From Phytophthora sp. 'mugwort' (taxonomy: Eukaryota > Oomycota > Peronosporomycetes > Peronosporales > Peronosporaceae), in assembly GCA_033558025.1 (NCBI GenBank), contig JAUCEF010000008.1, forward strand, positions 1,240,001 to 1,304,000: a stretch of 64,000 bases of DNA. Direction: 5' to 3'. Shown piece by piece: positions 1 to 11,325 of the stretch (position 1 is the first letter of the stretch; each line of letters starts with the position of its first letter). The notes under the pieces were generated by a model, which saw only the letters and a list, made by a program, of their open reading frames with translations, was not told the origin of the DNA and searched no databases. The position numbers and the translations under genes were made by a program.

Positions 1-1454
1 TGTTCGTAATTCTCTTTCAGAGCTATTTTAAACCCAAAAGGAAGTATGGATTTGTTATAATCCTTGGAGGTCGCAACAAGAAATACACCGTACTGATTCA
101 TCTCACTTTTGAGATGAGCCCCATCAAATCCAAACAAGCGCCGTGATCTGCGCGCTATATGCGACCCGACACCAGGAACAAAGCACGCCCTTCTAAACTG
201 CCCGTCAGCAAACTTCTCGAAACGCCAGGCACAGCCTGGGTTCTTAGCAGCCATAAGTCTCAGGTAACCTTCTAGGTTTTGGTAACTCTCCAGTCGATCC
301 CCATGCAAAGGTTCATCAATCTGCGCCTTAATTCTAGACACGACAATACGGGCGACTGATATTCACTTTCCTTTCAGGAACTTCGTAATTGCGGCTCCAT
401 TTGTTGTAGCTGTCGAGTAATTGTGTGCCGGTAGCATCTCTCGTTCAACCAGCGCAACCATTTCTGTTGTCTGGATCGTGGTGTTGCGCGGGGACGTAGC
501 AGCTTCAGTGGCAGACCCTTTTGCACAAGGAGCGGTAGTAAATCCGAAAAATTGCGCGTGGTTATGACTAAAACTGGCCTTCGTGACTTTTCATTAGCCA
601 TCAGAACCAGTATCTGGACACATTGACGAAGAATGGACATCGCAGCTTCCGCCTGGCTGAATAGTGTCATGAGACTGCTTGCTGACCATGCAGAAACTTG
701 CCGCGTTTCCAGAGCCATTTGTTTTCGCGCTGTTGAACTTCACGAAAACCTGGAAGCCATATCTTGATGCAAATTGCTTAACGTTGCTGCGCAGTCAGTC
801 GAGTCCCGAAGTGTCACTCGATATTTTTCCGCTTGTTGTACGCGGTTCCAAAATCGACACTCGTCCTAGGCGTCTCCATTAGGCTAGTATCCGCCCGCAA
901 ATGCCCATTGCAACAGCTTCTTTCGCGTGTCCATGATCCAGAGTAAAGGGCGCGTTTCGAAAGGGGTGCTTTTGAGATACTTATCCATCGGCGGCATTCT
1001 AAGTTCAGCAAGCAGTTGAAAGCCAACGTAATGAGTGTAAGGCGGACTCCAAAAATTTAAATTGAGGCTGGACTTGTGAACGGAACCTTGTCGGGCTAGC
1101 ACGAATTGCACAAGATTACCACGTTGGCGAGAGCTAGGACAGAGGGAGAAACGAACTATGTAAATACACACTGCAACGTTTCTCACATTCCGAATGTTTA
1201 TTCATAGACCAGGATGCGTAGAAAGCGAAGTTCACGCGTGCAACCTTATCTACAAATAGCGACATAAAGACAAAAGTGAAAATCGTTCTGGTCAGAAAGT
1301 TTTGATGTCCGACTATTTCTGCTCGTACTAATTTAGCTTAAGTTCGTATGAACTTAACATGGCGGTCCATATAACATTTCACTTAACATTGACCAACAAC
1401 GACATCTGAAATCTGCATCTAAGTAGATTTTCACTTAGATAAGGTAATTCCTCC
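1..1454 (-). mobile_element. MULE-type transposase remnant, cut by the window edge
   Basis: Reading the minus strand from about 360 to 1 gives a continuous stretch with the motifs GYLRLMAAKNPG and FGFDGAHLKS, followed by GVFLVATSKD. These match the core of Mutator-like (MULE) transposases, where the first catalytic Asp lies in a G-x-DGTHLK-like motif. The upstream part (about 374-1186) is broken into several frames with stops, so the gene is dead or truncated. Positions 1421-1454 carry the same terminal sequence (TAAGTAGATTTTCACTTAGA core) as the 553-bp MITE at 32907-33459, so this is probably the 5' terminal inverted repeat of the element. The rest of the element lies left of the window. Family assignment is by motif recognition; the outer boundary is inferred from the shared terminus. 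Confidence 0.6.
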
Positions 1455-3849
1455 CATGGAAAGCAAATCACGCGCAGCGAGGGGGCATTTGTTGCAAATC
1501 ATCGCACGGGACAAGGCTTGCAGTCTGTAAGCACCGTTTCCGTCCGACGATTTGCAGTTTTCAGACAGCTGTATCTGTAAGTTACAGTTAGTTAAATATT
1601 CTGGCACACAACGGCAGCTGGCAGGCACCAAACATTGCAGAATTGGCCGCGACGATTGTAAGAGCCAAGAAGAAGCGGAGACATGACAGGCGACGAAGCC
1701 CCGCGCCGTACGCCCTCTGAGATGGCAAATTATTGTACGTATGTTTTGGTATGATGGTAGTGTGTACGGCTTAACTAACTAGGCTGTTGTTGTGCAGACT
1801 TGGATAACCCCGTCGCAGCAGCTAGGGCCGCTGCGACTAGGCATCAGCAGCCACCCTGACCGCTGAATGGAAAGGGACGAGCGTATGAGCTGCGCAACCG
1901 TGAAGTAGTGCAGCGAGTGCAACAGGTGGCTACTGGTGAGGGTGGGGATACGACAAGTGCGTGGAAGCCGTCGACAGCCGAGAAGCCAACAAGTGAGAAG
2001 AAGATGACGCCAGCCGAGAGCCGACAAATGCGAAGAAGCCGACGTCTGCCAAGAAAGCGGTGGCCGCCCAGCAGCCGAAGGCGATCGCCAAGAAGCCGAA
2101 GACGTTCATCACGAAGCACTTCGACCATCTTGTCGATGTGGGAGACAGCGTAAGACTGCTCCTCGCGACAGTGGTGGTCTCGGTGGAGGCTACCACAGTT
2201 GCTAACGACATCAGACAAAAATGACTCCAGGCCCCTCACTGTTTCTATTGGCTAAGTCCATCATTATACTTGACGTACGTGGGAGCTATTGTTTTCGTTC
2301 AAAGCATGTATGCTGCGTAACATGAAGGCCTGAGGTATACTGTGGCGTAAAGCAGTACCCCGGGGCCTCAGGCTGTTGACGCCAAGTCGATCCCCTCTGC
2401 CGTCCTGCGTCTGGCCACCCCCAGGAGCCGATTGGAGCACCACGTCGTTGCGATTGATCGCTTCTACAGAAGCGTACCGCGGAGTTCCAGGCGGCTACCA
2501 ACGTAAATTTGCTTTGCTATAGTTACATTACCTTATGCTCATGTAACTAATTACGACTGATATTGTGCTGGTCAACATTGTACCGCCGTCACCGGCGACA
2601 GCGCACTCCCCACGTCCGCTTCATGCCCGGCAGGAAGAGGAACACGTCTCGCTGAAAAACCTAGACTTCCACAAAACAGCGGCGGGCAAGAAAAAGCGTT
2701 GCCAGCGGGTGTGAAAAGCTGTGGAGCCGGTTTCGGCTGCGCATTGCGCGAACCACTGGTAAGGCGCCGGCGCGCGGCATGAATACAACGTGGTATTGCA
2801 ACCCGTTCTCAGACGGAAACAAACTGTACGTAACTATTGAGTGTGGTTAGGTCCATAAACTAACGTGTGCGCGCATTTAATTTCTACTTATGCAATATTG
2901 TTAGGGTCGGTGGGCCTCACCCGAACGAGACCTGCCATCAGGTCTACTAGGAAACTGGAATTGTGGGTACGACATCCCGCTGGAGTACCAGGAAACACGC
3001 GCGCAGATACGCGCTCGGGGCGGCAAGTGCAATGAAGACGACGCAGATGAAGGTGACGAAGAAGAGGAGAGTGCGCACGAGTAGGGACAACGTTAGGTTG
3101 CTGGATGTCAAAGATAATCCATTTCGTTTCGATTTCTACTCCTGTGTCACGGTTCCTTGGAGCGAATTCCTGATGTCGCGCCGGCTTTAATAAAAGACGC
3201 AGCAAAATGTCTAATGAGTATACATGTTTCATTCTACATTCTTTTCAAATAGAGCTCGCATACCCGCCCCACATGTGCATCTCCATACTAAACGAGTTAT
3301 AAATAGGAACATCCCACCTACTCTTCCACATACAATATCTAACATAAATGAACGCAATCAGACATGTATACTCGATATGCATGCAGCCCAAAACAAAGAA
3401 GTGTAAACTGTGTACGGTGAGTGGGGGGGGGGTTAATGCTTCCGCAACAAGATGAGGATCTGGAGACTATCACGGCGCCGGCAGATGCCACACCACTTGT
3501 CGCGTCGGTCAAAACGACGAAAAACGAGAAGGGCGGAGAAGTCCGGCTGCGGCTCATCTTTGGGTCTGACGACGATGACAGCTCGCCGGAGACGTTGTAC
3601 CAGTCACTTGTTGTGGCGGAGGAAGAGAAGAAAGAGGATGCGGGCTCCGAGGCCGGAGGTGGCGAAGAGGAAGACGACGTCAGTGAAGCCGAGTCGGGGG
3701 AGGTTGTTGTTATGTGGAGATGACGCGTTCGAGATGCTGAACTCTAACGTGGACGACGAGGACGTGTCTGACGAGGTCTCCTTCTCGTACGACGGCTCAC
3801 GGAGAAGCTGAACGAGTAGATCGACAGCGAGCTAAAACCAGATGAGCTG
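1455..3849. other. Gene-poor stretch with short unassigned coding-like pieces
   Basis: No complete gene is recognised. A possible two-exon piece on the plus strand starts at 1683 (ATG), with a GTACGT donor after about 1735 and an acceptor TTGTGCAG near 1798. The spliced frame stops after about 36 residues. Around 1990-2150 a Lys/Ala/Pro-rich reading is spread over two frames. At 2963-3190 and 3437-3811 (plus) there are acidic, Asp/Glu-rich open stretches such as EEEDDVSEAESGE. They resemble low-complexity tails of transposon proteins but lack any diagnostic domain. Confidence 0.4.
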
Positions 3850-4770
3850 AACCGTGACAATGAGCTATAGGCAAGCAGCCGCAACCGAAATATGGTGAAA
3901 TACCGTAGCTCTGGCGAAGTTGAAGCCGCTGTTTCGAATTAACACCGTTCGCTTGCCCTTTTTGTTCACAGTCCGAGTGAGTTTGGTCTAAAACATCACA
4001 GCAGTTTCGTCTATGTTGACGAACGCACGTGTGGGCGTGCCGTGCAGCATGCCTTTTGTTTTTTAACGCTCAACAGCACTGTCCACGAAGCCCTTCATCA
4101 CGCTCTCGATGACCGCTGAACTTGGAGCACCTCAGGAACCGGTATACCCACCAGCGCAGAGCACTAGTTGAACCATCACAATCTCACTATCCAGCGACTG
4201 AGCCTTTATAATGATCACGTTTGTGATTACCGCAATGTCCTCCGAAAGGAGGGCACGCACGTAGTCGCGGCAGCCATCGTCTACGGCTTTGCTTGCAGGA
4301 TTCAATCCAGTATGAACGGTAAGACCGCGAGTTTAGCGCTATGGTGCTGTTTGTATGGCGGCCTTCTTGTCGACCCACCGCTTAATCTGGTATCCTTGCA
4401 CTCCGTGCGTTTTGGCCGTTCCGTAGTAAGTACACCCCAGGCGCTGGTACTCGCTGATAATGAGTAGCTTCTTCTTGACCGTAAAGAACCGTCGCTCGCT
4501 TGCCGGTTTCGCGATTCCTGCCTCCCCATTTAGGCCGGCCCCGCTCTCCTTCGCCAGTGGTGCACTGGGGATCTGGCTATCTTCAAAGAATTTTGTGCAA
4601 GGCTTTTGACCAACGATAAGGCATTTCCTCTGGTTCAGTGATGGCGATTGTGGTGCTGTACTGCACCTATATACGTAGGTGCAGGGTTCCATCCAATTCG
4701 GTAGTAGGTTGGTATCATGAGAGTCGGCGACGCAGTTTGCTGCTAGATATGGAAATTTCAGTAACAACAA
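3850..4770 (-). mobile_element. Degenerate pogo/Tigger-like transposase
   Basis: The minus strand around 4350-4530 encodes RRFFTVKKKLLIISEYQ followed by HGVQGYQIKRW, the N-terminal helix-turn-helix pattern of pogo/CENP-B-type transposases. Further downstream, near 4030-3900, it reads FVNIDETAV and TVNKKGKRTV in the same strand order, as in the first catalytic Asp block of the DDE domain. The two parts are separated by frameshifts and stops, so no intact protein remains. No terminal repeats were located. A second, independent pogo-like element occurs at 19143-21065. Confidence 0.6.
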
Positions 4771-5149
4771 TTAATACTTCTTTGCAAATATCGAGATCTC
4801 TATCCAAACGGCGCTAGCCCACAAGTTTCCGAATCGTGCTGAGTACAGCGTTGCTAAATATTGTATTGTTATCTATTGCAACCAGGCAAACAAATAGGTT
4901 ATTAGAGCATGAGGCAACCTAAATGACGAAGCATTAATGAAGTGAACGGAAACAGACAAATAGATTATTGATGTAATCAAGTATATTGTTGCATTACATA
5001 CCTGCCGATTAATTGGAGCTCTGGCCAGTCAGGCGTCCCAATAGTCAGCATTTTGCCGCTTCGGGCGGGTAAGGCTGCAGAGCGTGGCGTGCTAACCAAA
5101 CGTGGTTCGATACTAAAGAATCGATCGACCAAGTTTGGCATCGGAGGGA
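4771..5149. other. Intergenic, AT-rich, nothing recognised
   Basis: Between the pogo-like and hAT remnants no open frame, RNA gene or repeat could be supported. Confidence 0.5.
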
Positions 5150-5690
5150 GGTTCACCAGTAGCTCGTAAGCTAACTGTCACTTCTCGACCCTCCGGCGCT
5201 TCTGCATCCGCTCGACAAAAGCCCGTGCGCCTTCTTCTCCGCCTCCTCCTGCTGCTCACCCTCTTGCTTCGGCGCCGCCACAAAAAACTCCAGCGCCACC
5301 TTTTCAGCGCGCGTCGATCGTTTGGCCCTTCAGAACGCGCACAATTTCAGCCTCGAATAGGTGCTATAAACACTATAGCTGCATATAAAGGCCCAATGCA
5401 AAATCCACGTTAGTAATCGAGGAAGAGAAACATGAGCACTGTAGGCACGTACCGAGATAGCGAGCGTATGGGGCTTTAGCTGCGATGTGCCCGTCAAACC
5501 ATACTCGGACGTCGAGCATGTTGCAGTCCGATCCCTTCAGGGCCTTGGATACCGTAACCACGTCCTTGAGCTCTTCAAACAGCTCGCGGGGCCAGCGGTT
5601 TGAGACCGCCGACGGCAGCAACTCAGCAAGCTCGTCGTCCTCGCTATCAACAAATGTCATGGCTCCACCGTAAAGAGAGGCCATATCGAT
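5150..5690 (-). mobile_element. hAT-like transposase remnant
   Basis: The minus strand from 5684 downward encodes DDELAELLPSAVSNRW, then VSKALKGSDCNMLDVRVWFD and KAPYARYLG. After a break, a frame near 5350-5150 reads RVLKGQTIDA and an acidic, Lys-rich tail. This order matches a hAT-related repeat protein that is common in Phytophthora genomes. Frames are interrupted, so it is a fossil. Only the part before the C-terminal dimerisation region is seen; a separate hAT C-terminus lies at 25293-25760. Confidence 0.5.
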
Positions 5691-5833
5691 CTGGCTTTTC
5701 TACCGCGACCGCGCGCTCTGTGACTCGCTTCACTTCCTCTATGACACGTTTTTTGGAGTGTATCTACAAAGACAGGCTTCAGGTTTGTCTATTAATACCT
5801 GATATTGCATCTTCTATTGTAAAGGGATGTTAG

Positions 5834-6474
5834 TCAATCAGCCAGAAATTGCGTATAAATGACTAGCATGAGCGTACCGTCGCGCAAGCTTGTTGTCGCG
5901 AAACGAGAGCGGTAAGTGTACTTTATCAGCCACTCCAGGCAACTGACAGATTTTGGGCCGAGTGCTGAACGTAATGCGCAAGCGACCCCGTCTCGCCGGG
6001 CGCCACCGCCTGCACTTCCTCTTTGAACTCGTACCCGAGTATCACCTCGTCGTATTGGACGCGGCACGGTCGGAAGTTGTAGCTGACCACCTGCCTGTTG
6101 GTGAAGGTGGCGGGAGTACATGCGGGGGCAACGAATATCTTGGGGCTAGTTGGGAGGGCTGGAGGGGTTTATGGTAAAATCAGGAATGCCTAGCAGAGGA
6201 TGGTTGGCTACCAGGACGTAGTAATACATTTTTGAAGTAAACTACTCCAGCCCAAACAATAACTGGTATCTAACCGGTATACGACCGCAATACATTATTG
6301 GTCAAAATCTATTGCAATAATTCATTCGTCAATTTATTTTTCATCACTCCGTGGTTAGGTAGGTATCACGTGTACCCGATTAGTTGGGTACTGGAACCCG
6401 AATTAAGCTTAGACGGTATCTGTGGACGGGCCGGGTAAGCCGATATATAGTAATTGCGAGCTCTGATATCGATG
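5834..6474. other. Intergenic region with one unassigned fragment
   Basis: On the minus strand near 6115-5945 one frame reads VVSYNFRPCRVQYDEVILGY and continues for about 50 residues without a stop. It looks coding but has no recognised domain, no start and no continuation. The remainder up to 6474 is AT-rich and empty. It may be a gene fragment carried with the neighbouring hAT debris. Confidence 0.3.
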
Positions 6475-7509
6475 CTAGTACTCCACCAAGATCGCTATCT
6501 GCTTCGCCTCTGACGTTTCGCATGGCAATAGGAAGCTCAGGATCCACGAAAGCAGCTCACTCGGTAGAATGGCCCACGGGCTCGAGGCTATTGTATTCCA
6601 GTCACGACGTCGTCGCGGGTGTCGCACTCGCTGCCACAACGACAACCCGTGCTGCTTTTCAGCCAGCATCTCCCAGTGCTGCAGCAACATGATCGCACTA
6701 ACCTGCGGCCAGATCTTGTCAAGCAGATAAGAATTTGCCATTCGCCGCAGTTCTGGAGACACACGGACCGGAGCGAGCGATTTGAGCTTGTGCACGGCGT
6801 ACCACACGGCTTGACGAGTCTCCTTGGGGTTGATCTTGTAGATGGCTTGGACGATCTCTGGCAGGTTGCAGCGCACAGCAGCCCTGACGCTGGTGAATAC
6901 GTTGAAAAGCCTCTTGTCCGAGTTTTGGCGCTGCATCCACCGCATGCTCAAGTTCAAGCGCGCTGTCATTCCTGGCTGGAGATGACGAACGACGCGCTTG
7001 TTAGCTAGGACTTTTTGTATGCATTGCTCGTTCTTGGACTCGATGGCAAGTTCCAGCACTTCTAGCGGGTAATGGTTGCAAAAGGAGTTGTAGTGTGACG
7101 TTGGGTCGTAATTGTTGAGTAGACAGGACGCCAAAGCTCCGTGTCCTCCTCGGATCGCGAGTTCCATCGCGTCTAGTCCGTTGCTATCGAGTCTCGACAT
7201 TGGAGCAATCACATTGAGGCTGCACTTCCGAGCCCACTTGATGAGACGCAGTAGAACCGAAGGATGCACGCCACGGTAACAAACGTCCATGATCACATGT
7301 CGTCCCCAGGAATTTCTCGCCCAGAAGTTGGCGCTGTGCGGACACACGAAGTCGATGAGTTTCACAGCCAATTGCGGGTCGGAAACTCTAGCTACCAGTA
7401 TCAAAACCGTTTCGCCGTCTTCGAGGCGAGTGTCGTCCTGATTCTTGGACCAAAGCGTGTCAGGTGGCAACAAGTTACGTACTGCAAGTGCCAGCTGAGC
7501 CTTCCTCAT
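6475..7509 (-). CDS. Ankyrin-repeat family protein
   Basis: A single exon of 344 residues. The N-terminal half has ankyrin-type units, for example the segment with LDSNGLDAMELAIRGGHGAL and the following LEVLELAIESKNEQC, preceded by DGETVLILVARVSDPQLAV. The C-terminal half contains LPEIVQAIYKINPKETRQAV and ends with a hydrophobic block ILPSELLSWILSFLLP. Both recur in the two genes at 37400-38479 and 38571-39347, so the three form a paralogous family. Ankyrin repeats mediate protein-protein contacts; the partner is unknown. The C-terminal module looks somewhat F-box/PRANC-like by position, but that is only a suggestion. The start is supported by an initiator-like sequence at 7527-7540, about 20 nt upstream. 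No signal peptide or membrane segment is seen. Confidence 0.85.
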   Translation of the reverse strand: MRKAQLALAVRNLLPPDTLWSKNQDDTRLEDGETVLILVARVSDPQLAVKLIDFVCPHSANFWARNSWGRHVIMDVCYRGVHPSVLLRLIKWARKCSLNVIAPMSRLDSNGLDAMELAIRGGHGALASCLLNNYDPTSHYNSFCNHYPLEVLELAIESKNEQCIQKVLANKRVVRHLQPGMTARLNLSMRWMQRQNSDKRLFNVFTSVRAAVRCNLPEIVQAIYKINPKETRQAVWYAVHKLKSLAPVRVSPELRRMANSYLLDKIWPQVSAIMLLQHWEMLAEKQHGLSLWQRVRHPRRRRDWNTIASSPWAILPSELLSWILSFLLPCETSEAKQIAILVEY

Positions 7510-7526
7510 GGTTTCGCACTTATGGT

Positions 7527-7540
7527 CAATGCAAAAATGA
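7527..7540 (-). promoter_or_regulatory. Initiator-like core promoter of the ankyrin gene
   Basis: The minus strand reads TCATTTTTGCATTG. This resembles the oomycete initiator TCATTYYNCAWTTT with one extra base before CAWT. It lies 18 nt upstream of the ATG at 7509, consistent with the short leaders of oomycete genes. Confidence 0.5.
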
Positions 7541-8089
7541 CCTCACGAGCTCAGCAACTGCTTGGCGGTCTATGGCTTGCTTGATTTGCCATGCTGTCGC
7601 AGCACAAATGTAGGTCATGATGCCTCTTAGTAGCCAGAGGTAAGAGGATTCTACCACTGCAGACGACAGCTCTGCGAAAGCTCGAGGTTGAACTCACAGA
7701 AGACATTGTTGAGCCGGGAGGACTCTCACCCTCCCAAGACGGAGCACAATTTTAACGTGACAGGGAGTCCTGCAGTACTACGTAGTACATCCAAACGCAC
7801 TGCACGAGACAGCGAAGTACGTTTGTACCCTCCGTTGTAATTGGAAGTCAGCATTTTAATACTACAGTCGTAAAAAGTTTCAGCCAGCGAAAAGGGCAAA
7901 CGGATACTACTGTATACGATATAGGAACCGCAGCCAATTGACCACGCACCAAATTTCTGTGCCAAACGAAAGTTGTTAAGACAATAAAAATCAAGTTTGT
8001 AGGATGCCATTCATACGATAAAGCTGTCTTAAATGTAGCAAGAAGGAGGTCTAGTGATCTCGGCAACTTATAGACGCTTAGGCATCCGT

Positions 8090-8665
8090 CTATAGGAAGC
8101 AGGTGACGACGGCCAGCGCGCCGATCGACATGACGCTTAACGTCCGGCCGATGGGCGACGCCGCGGCGCTGGAGCCCGACAACGAGGACGCAGCCGAAGC
8201 TGAAGCCGCAGCAGATGCCGTCGTTTCCGTGGACGGCGCGGTAGTGCCCGACGACGCGGTAGGCGACGTCGTGGATGGCACGGTGACGGTGTCGGTGGAG
8301 CCGGCAGTCCCGTTGCCAGCCGTCGAGCTGGCCGTGACCGTGTTGTCCGTGGTGGTGGAGCCGGTGGTGGCGCTGCCCGAGGCCGACGGGCAGCGGGCCG
8401 GCACGTAGTTGATGAGGTCGGCCAGCAGACGGATTTTGTCGCCCACGGGCAGGAGGCACTCCGACAGGTTCAAGCTCTGCGCATCAGACAATAGATTGCG
8501 GCAGGCTGAGGACGCGCACATGAGGTCGATGATGTCCTGCGTCGGGATGGAAGCGTTCGTAAACGGATAGCCCGAGTCAGTCGAGCACTGGGTGATGAAC
8601 TGGTTCGTGAGCAGCGCGCTCAGCTCAGTTGAGGTACACGTGGCGATTGAACCAGAAGTCGACAT
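8090..8665 (-). CDS. Elicitin-like protein with Ser/Thr/Ala-rich C-terminus and GPI-type tail
   Basis: A 191-residue, intronless frame. Residues 1-95 form an elicitin domain with six Cys at 10, 27, 50, 55, 70 and 92. The spacings of 5 and 15 between the third, fourth and fifth Cys equal those of canonical elicitins; the others are 17, 23 and 22. Residues 96-170 are a Thr/Ser/Ala-rich, probably O-glycosylated stalk. The last ~20 residues (TLSVMSIGALAVVTCFL end) are hydrophobic, as in GPI-anchored elicitin-like proteins. Elicitins bind sterols and act at the cell surface or in the apoplast. Odd point: no signal peptide precedes the domain, and a near-perfect initiator at 8723-8738 places transcription start just upstream of this ATG. 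A 37-nt intron (8669-8705 region) would add a weak leader beginning MTLATRSAVHSAICLL, but that start would lie upstream of the initiator. Confidence 0.85.
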   Translation of the reverse strand: MSTSGSIATCTSTELSALLTNQFITQCSTDSGYPFTNASIPTQDIIDLMCASSACRNLLSDAQSLNLSECLLPVGDKIRLLADLINYVPARCPSASGSATTGSTTTDNTVTASSTAGNGTAGSTDTVTVPSTTSPTASSGTTAPSTETTASAAASASAASSLSGSSAAASPIGRTLSVMSIGALAVVTCFL

Positions 8666-8722
8666 CGTAGAGGCTGGATGGGGTGGTAGAGGTGGAGGGA
8701 GGAGGTCTACCGCTGAGGAGGC

Positions 8723-8738
8723 AAATTGCAGAATGAAC
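8723..8738 (-). promoter_or_regulatory. Oomycete initiator (Inr) of the elicitin-like gene
   Basis: The minus strand reads GTTCATTCTGCAATTT, which matches the 16-nt oomycete core promoter GCTCATTYYNCAWTTT at 15 of 16 positions. The first ATG downstream is the elicitin start at 8665, giving a leader of about 60 nt. Confidence 0.8.
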
Positions 8739-9663
8739 TGCTGATCTCGTCGCGAGGGTCATTGCGCACGTCGAGCGGTGACCGCAATTGATGTGCGCGC
8801 GGGAACGCGACATACGAGAACAGGCGGGTATTCAGCATCCAGGACAACTGCAATCTGTCATCCCATCCCCTTGGCCAGTCAAAGAGTGGGCGCGTGCGAG
8901 TACCCGCACTGTTGCCTTCGCTTGCTTGGCGTCAAACGAGCGTGGCCATGTTGCTGGTGCTGGCATGGCGCGGACAGCAACGTGCTCTATGGATTCCTCC
9001 TCCGACAATGTCGATAGCGTCGCGGAGCTGATGTCATGCTATTATTAGTCAATGACGGTGACTTGGGTGGTTGGTATCTGACCCCTACCCAGAGACGTGT
9101 CACTTGCAACCCATCGCGTATGTGGTCATCTTCAACATCATCTCCTAGAAATCCTACCGCCATTGTCCAAGACGCGCTGCTGGACACGTGTGACTTATAC
9201 ATTTACCAGAAGTGGCAATAGCGAGATTGCGGAGGTGAAGAATGCATAAGGTGAGCGTGTATTGCCACCGTTGGAAGCAAATTGCAAGCTCGCAACATCG
9301 AGCATATCACCACATCGCCGTCATCCGGCTCGAATTCCGACTCTGCTGGTGGAAATGAATTTGCTCATCGGATACTGTGTCTTTTTGCAAGACGAAAGCT
9401 GCGCGCTCGGAGCACGATGTGGGGGGAATACCATCGTAGTGACAGGAAGTCGACGCAATTGCTCCCGAGGCAAGGGGAAGTTCACGTTGAAGAGATGGGG
9501 CGGAGCTTTGCTTGACCATCTCTTGCCCGTGTCGGGAAAGGAAAAAAAATGTGCTGTCCACTCCACCCCGTAAGCAAGTGTTTGCTGGACGAAATGCTTG
9601 CAACGGCACCTTTATTATCTGCTGCTTACACACAACACCACTGCTGCTTCAGGATCGAATGGT
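8739..9663. other. Intergenic, nothing recognised
   Basis: Only short overlapping frames on both strands, none with recognisable domains or initiator signals. Confidence 0.5.
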
Positions 9664-10305
9664 CTACGTGAAGTAAACAACGGCGATGAGGACGCTGGCC
9701 ACGGCGGCGCCGAACGAGGCGGCAACCGACGATGCGCTGCTGGAACCCGAGGACGAGGACGCTACTGTCGAGGAAGCTGAGGCCGATGACGTCGTCTGCA
9801 TGTCGCTGTCCAAACTTGAGGTCGTGGACGTAGTCGACGACTCCGTGGCTGTGTCGGCAGAGGTAGAGGTGCTGGGGCTGGTCACCTCGGTGTCGGTGCT
9901 GGCGCTGCCGATTGTAGTGGTGTTGGCTGAGTCCGAAGAGCCGACTATGGCGGCGTCGTCAACGGCGGACTCGGCGCTACCAGCGTACGCGTTGATGATG
10001 GCGATGTTACTGGAAGCGCTGTCGGCTTCCACCGTGCTGCCGGCGTCCACGGGGCCGGTCGTGCTGCTTGCGAACACGTCCAATAAGGTATCGTCGGTCT
10101 CCTCGGGGGTACTCGAGTCACTGGTGGTTGTGGAAAGGAGAGTGTTGCCCGAGTCGTCGAAGTTGTCCTCAGTGTTTGAGCCCGAGTTGGAGCTCATGGC
10201 GCTCGTGGACACAGAGACGACGGTGGACGCCGAGCTGTACGTGTCCTGCGCGCAGGTGACGCTGACGACCAGGGTACAAGCGAGGACAAGGCGGCGGACA
10301 TGCAT
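9664..10305 (-). CDS. Secreted Ser/Thr-rich mucin-like surface protein
   Basis: A 213-residue, single-exon protein. It starts MHVRRLVLACTLVVSVTCAQ, a clear signal peptide with likely cleavage after residue 18 or 19. The body is almost entirely Ser, Thr, Ala, Asp, Val and Gly with few aromatic or charged residues and no Cys after the leader, as in heavily O-glycosylated stalk proteins. The C-terminus (AASFGAAVASVLIAVVYFT) is hydrophobic after a Ser-rich stretch, as in GPI-anchor signals. Role is probably cell wall or cell surface. It shares the Ser/Thr stalk plus hydrophobic tail design with the elicitin-like protein next door, on the same strand, but lacks an elicitin domain. Because the sequence is low-complexity, an artefactual frame cannot be fully excluded, although the leader argues for a real gene. 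Confidence 0.75.
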   Translation of the reverse strand: MHVRRLVLACTLVVSVTCAQDTYSSASTVVSVSTSAMSSNSGSNTEDNFDDSGNTLLSTTTSDSSTPEETDDTLLDVFASSTTGPVDAGSTVEADSASSNIAIINAYAGSAESAVDDAAIVGSSDSANTTTIGSASTDTEVTSPSTSTSADTATESSTTSTTSSLDSDMQTTSSASASSTVASSSSGSSSASSVAASFGAAVASVLIAVVYFT

Positions 10306-11325
10306 GGATCAAGTCTTCAGGTAAAGAAGTAGATGCTCGCAGGGTGAACTTGATTGTCGAGTGCGCGCTCAGAGCCAAGTCGGCGAATGAGCGACATCGG
10401 AGCGGCGCTCATGCGCTTTCAACCAGTCGACACTCAATCAATCAAGATCATGAACGTGCCCAGCACGATAGGACAAGCTGCAGCTACGAGGGCGGACAAA
10501 CGCTGGTACCTGCTCAAAGGCGTGGGAACTCCCCCAGTCTATGCCCGTACGATGCCACATGGCCGCCCAAGTTGCAGCGGCAAACCTTATGAAGTCCAGA
10601 TGGATCCCTGCTCGCATAGTACGACACAGAATTAAGAGAGCCACTGATCGGCACGTGAAGTGCTTCGGCCATCGCAGCTATGCGGATATCGGTTGGTCTT
10701 CGTTGCCGCGCGATGGACAAGCTGCCAGGACGCACACAGCAATCGGATGCGCTGTCATTCTCGTCTACACGCTGTGTCACCATTACTCATACGGCAACTG
10801 AGCTGGGATTGGGAAGCGGTGCGAACTAGGTATTATTATTTATAGTACATGTAGCTGGCAGCTATACGTATACTAGCTGCAACCCACACAGGTGGATTTT
10901 TTTTTTTTGAGGGGCGTACAATGTAAGTGGATTGTCGAGGCCACTTTTTGGCCTTACAGTGTAGTGTTAATATTTACACTTGGAGGAAAGCCCAAGCAGC
11001 CCTCCTTCATGCCGTCTGCCGCCTATGACTATTGTTGATGGAGTGATCGACCAGCAGATCGACCACAAAGTCGTCGCATCCAGCGCCTTGAGCTGAACTC
11101 GCAAAACATACAGTTTAGTAGCAATAATGCTCTTTAACCGCCAAAAATACCGAGATTGTGTGGGACACGCCACTTTGCGTCGCACACAAAAGAAGCCAGC
11201 CAGCTGCCGATCTCTGCCGTCATCTCGACGCCGATATAAAGCGAGAGGAAAGCAAGACTCGCCTTCTCTCAAGACACGAGAGCCCTTCACCAGATTTTCA
11301 GGACACCAAGCAGAGAGACCGGAGC
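10306..11325. other. Intergenic, nothing recognised
   Basis: Short overlapping frames only. A run of ten T residues occurs near 10900. A GATATAAAGC sequence near 11233 could be a TATA-like element for the SNARE gene, but no good initiator is visible. Confidence 0.45.

Noticed and set aside
8103..8408. Val/Asp-rich frame antisense to the elicitin stalk
   Set aside because: Mirror image of the Ser/Thr/Ala repeats; no independent evidence.
9686..10324. 212-residue plus-strand frame
   Set aside because: Antisense of the mucin-like gene, which has the signal peptide.
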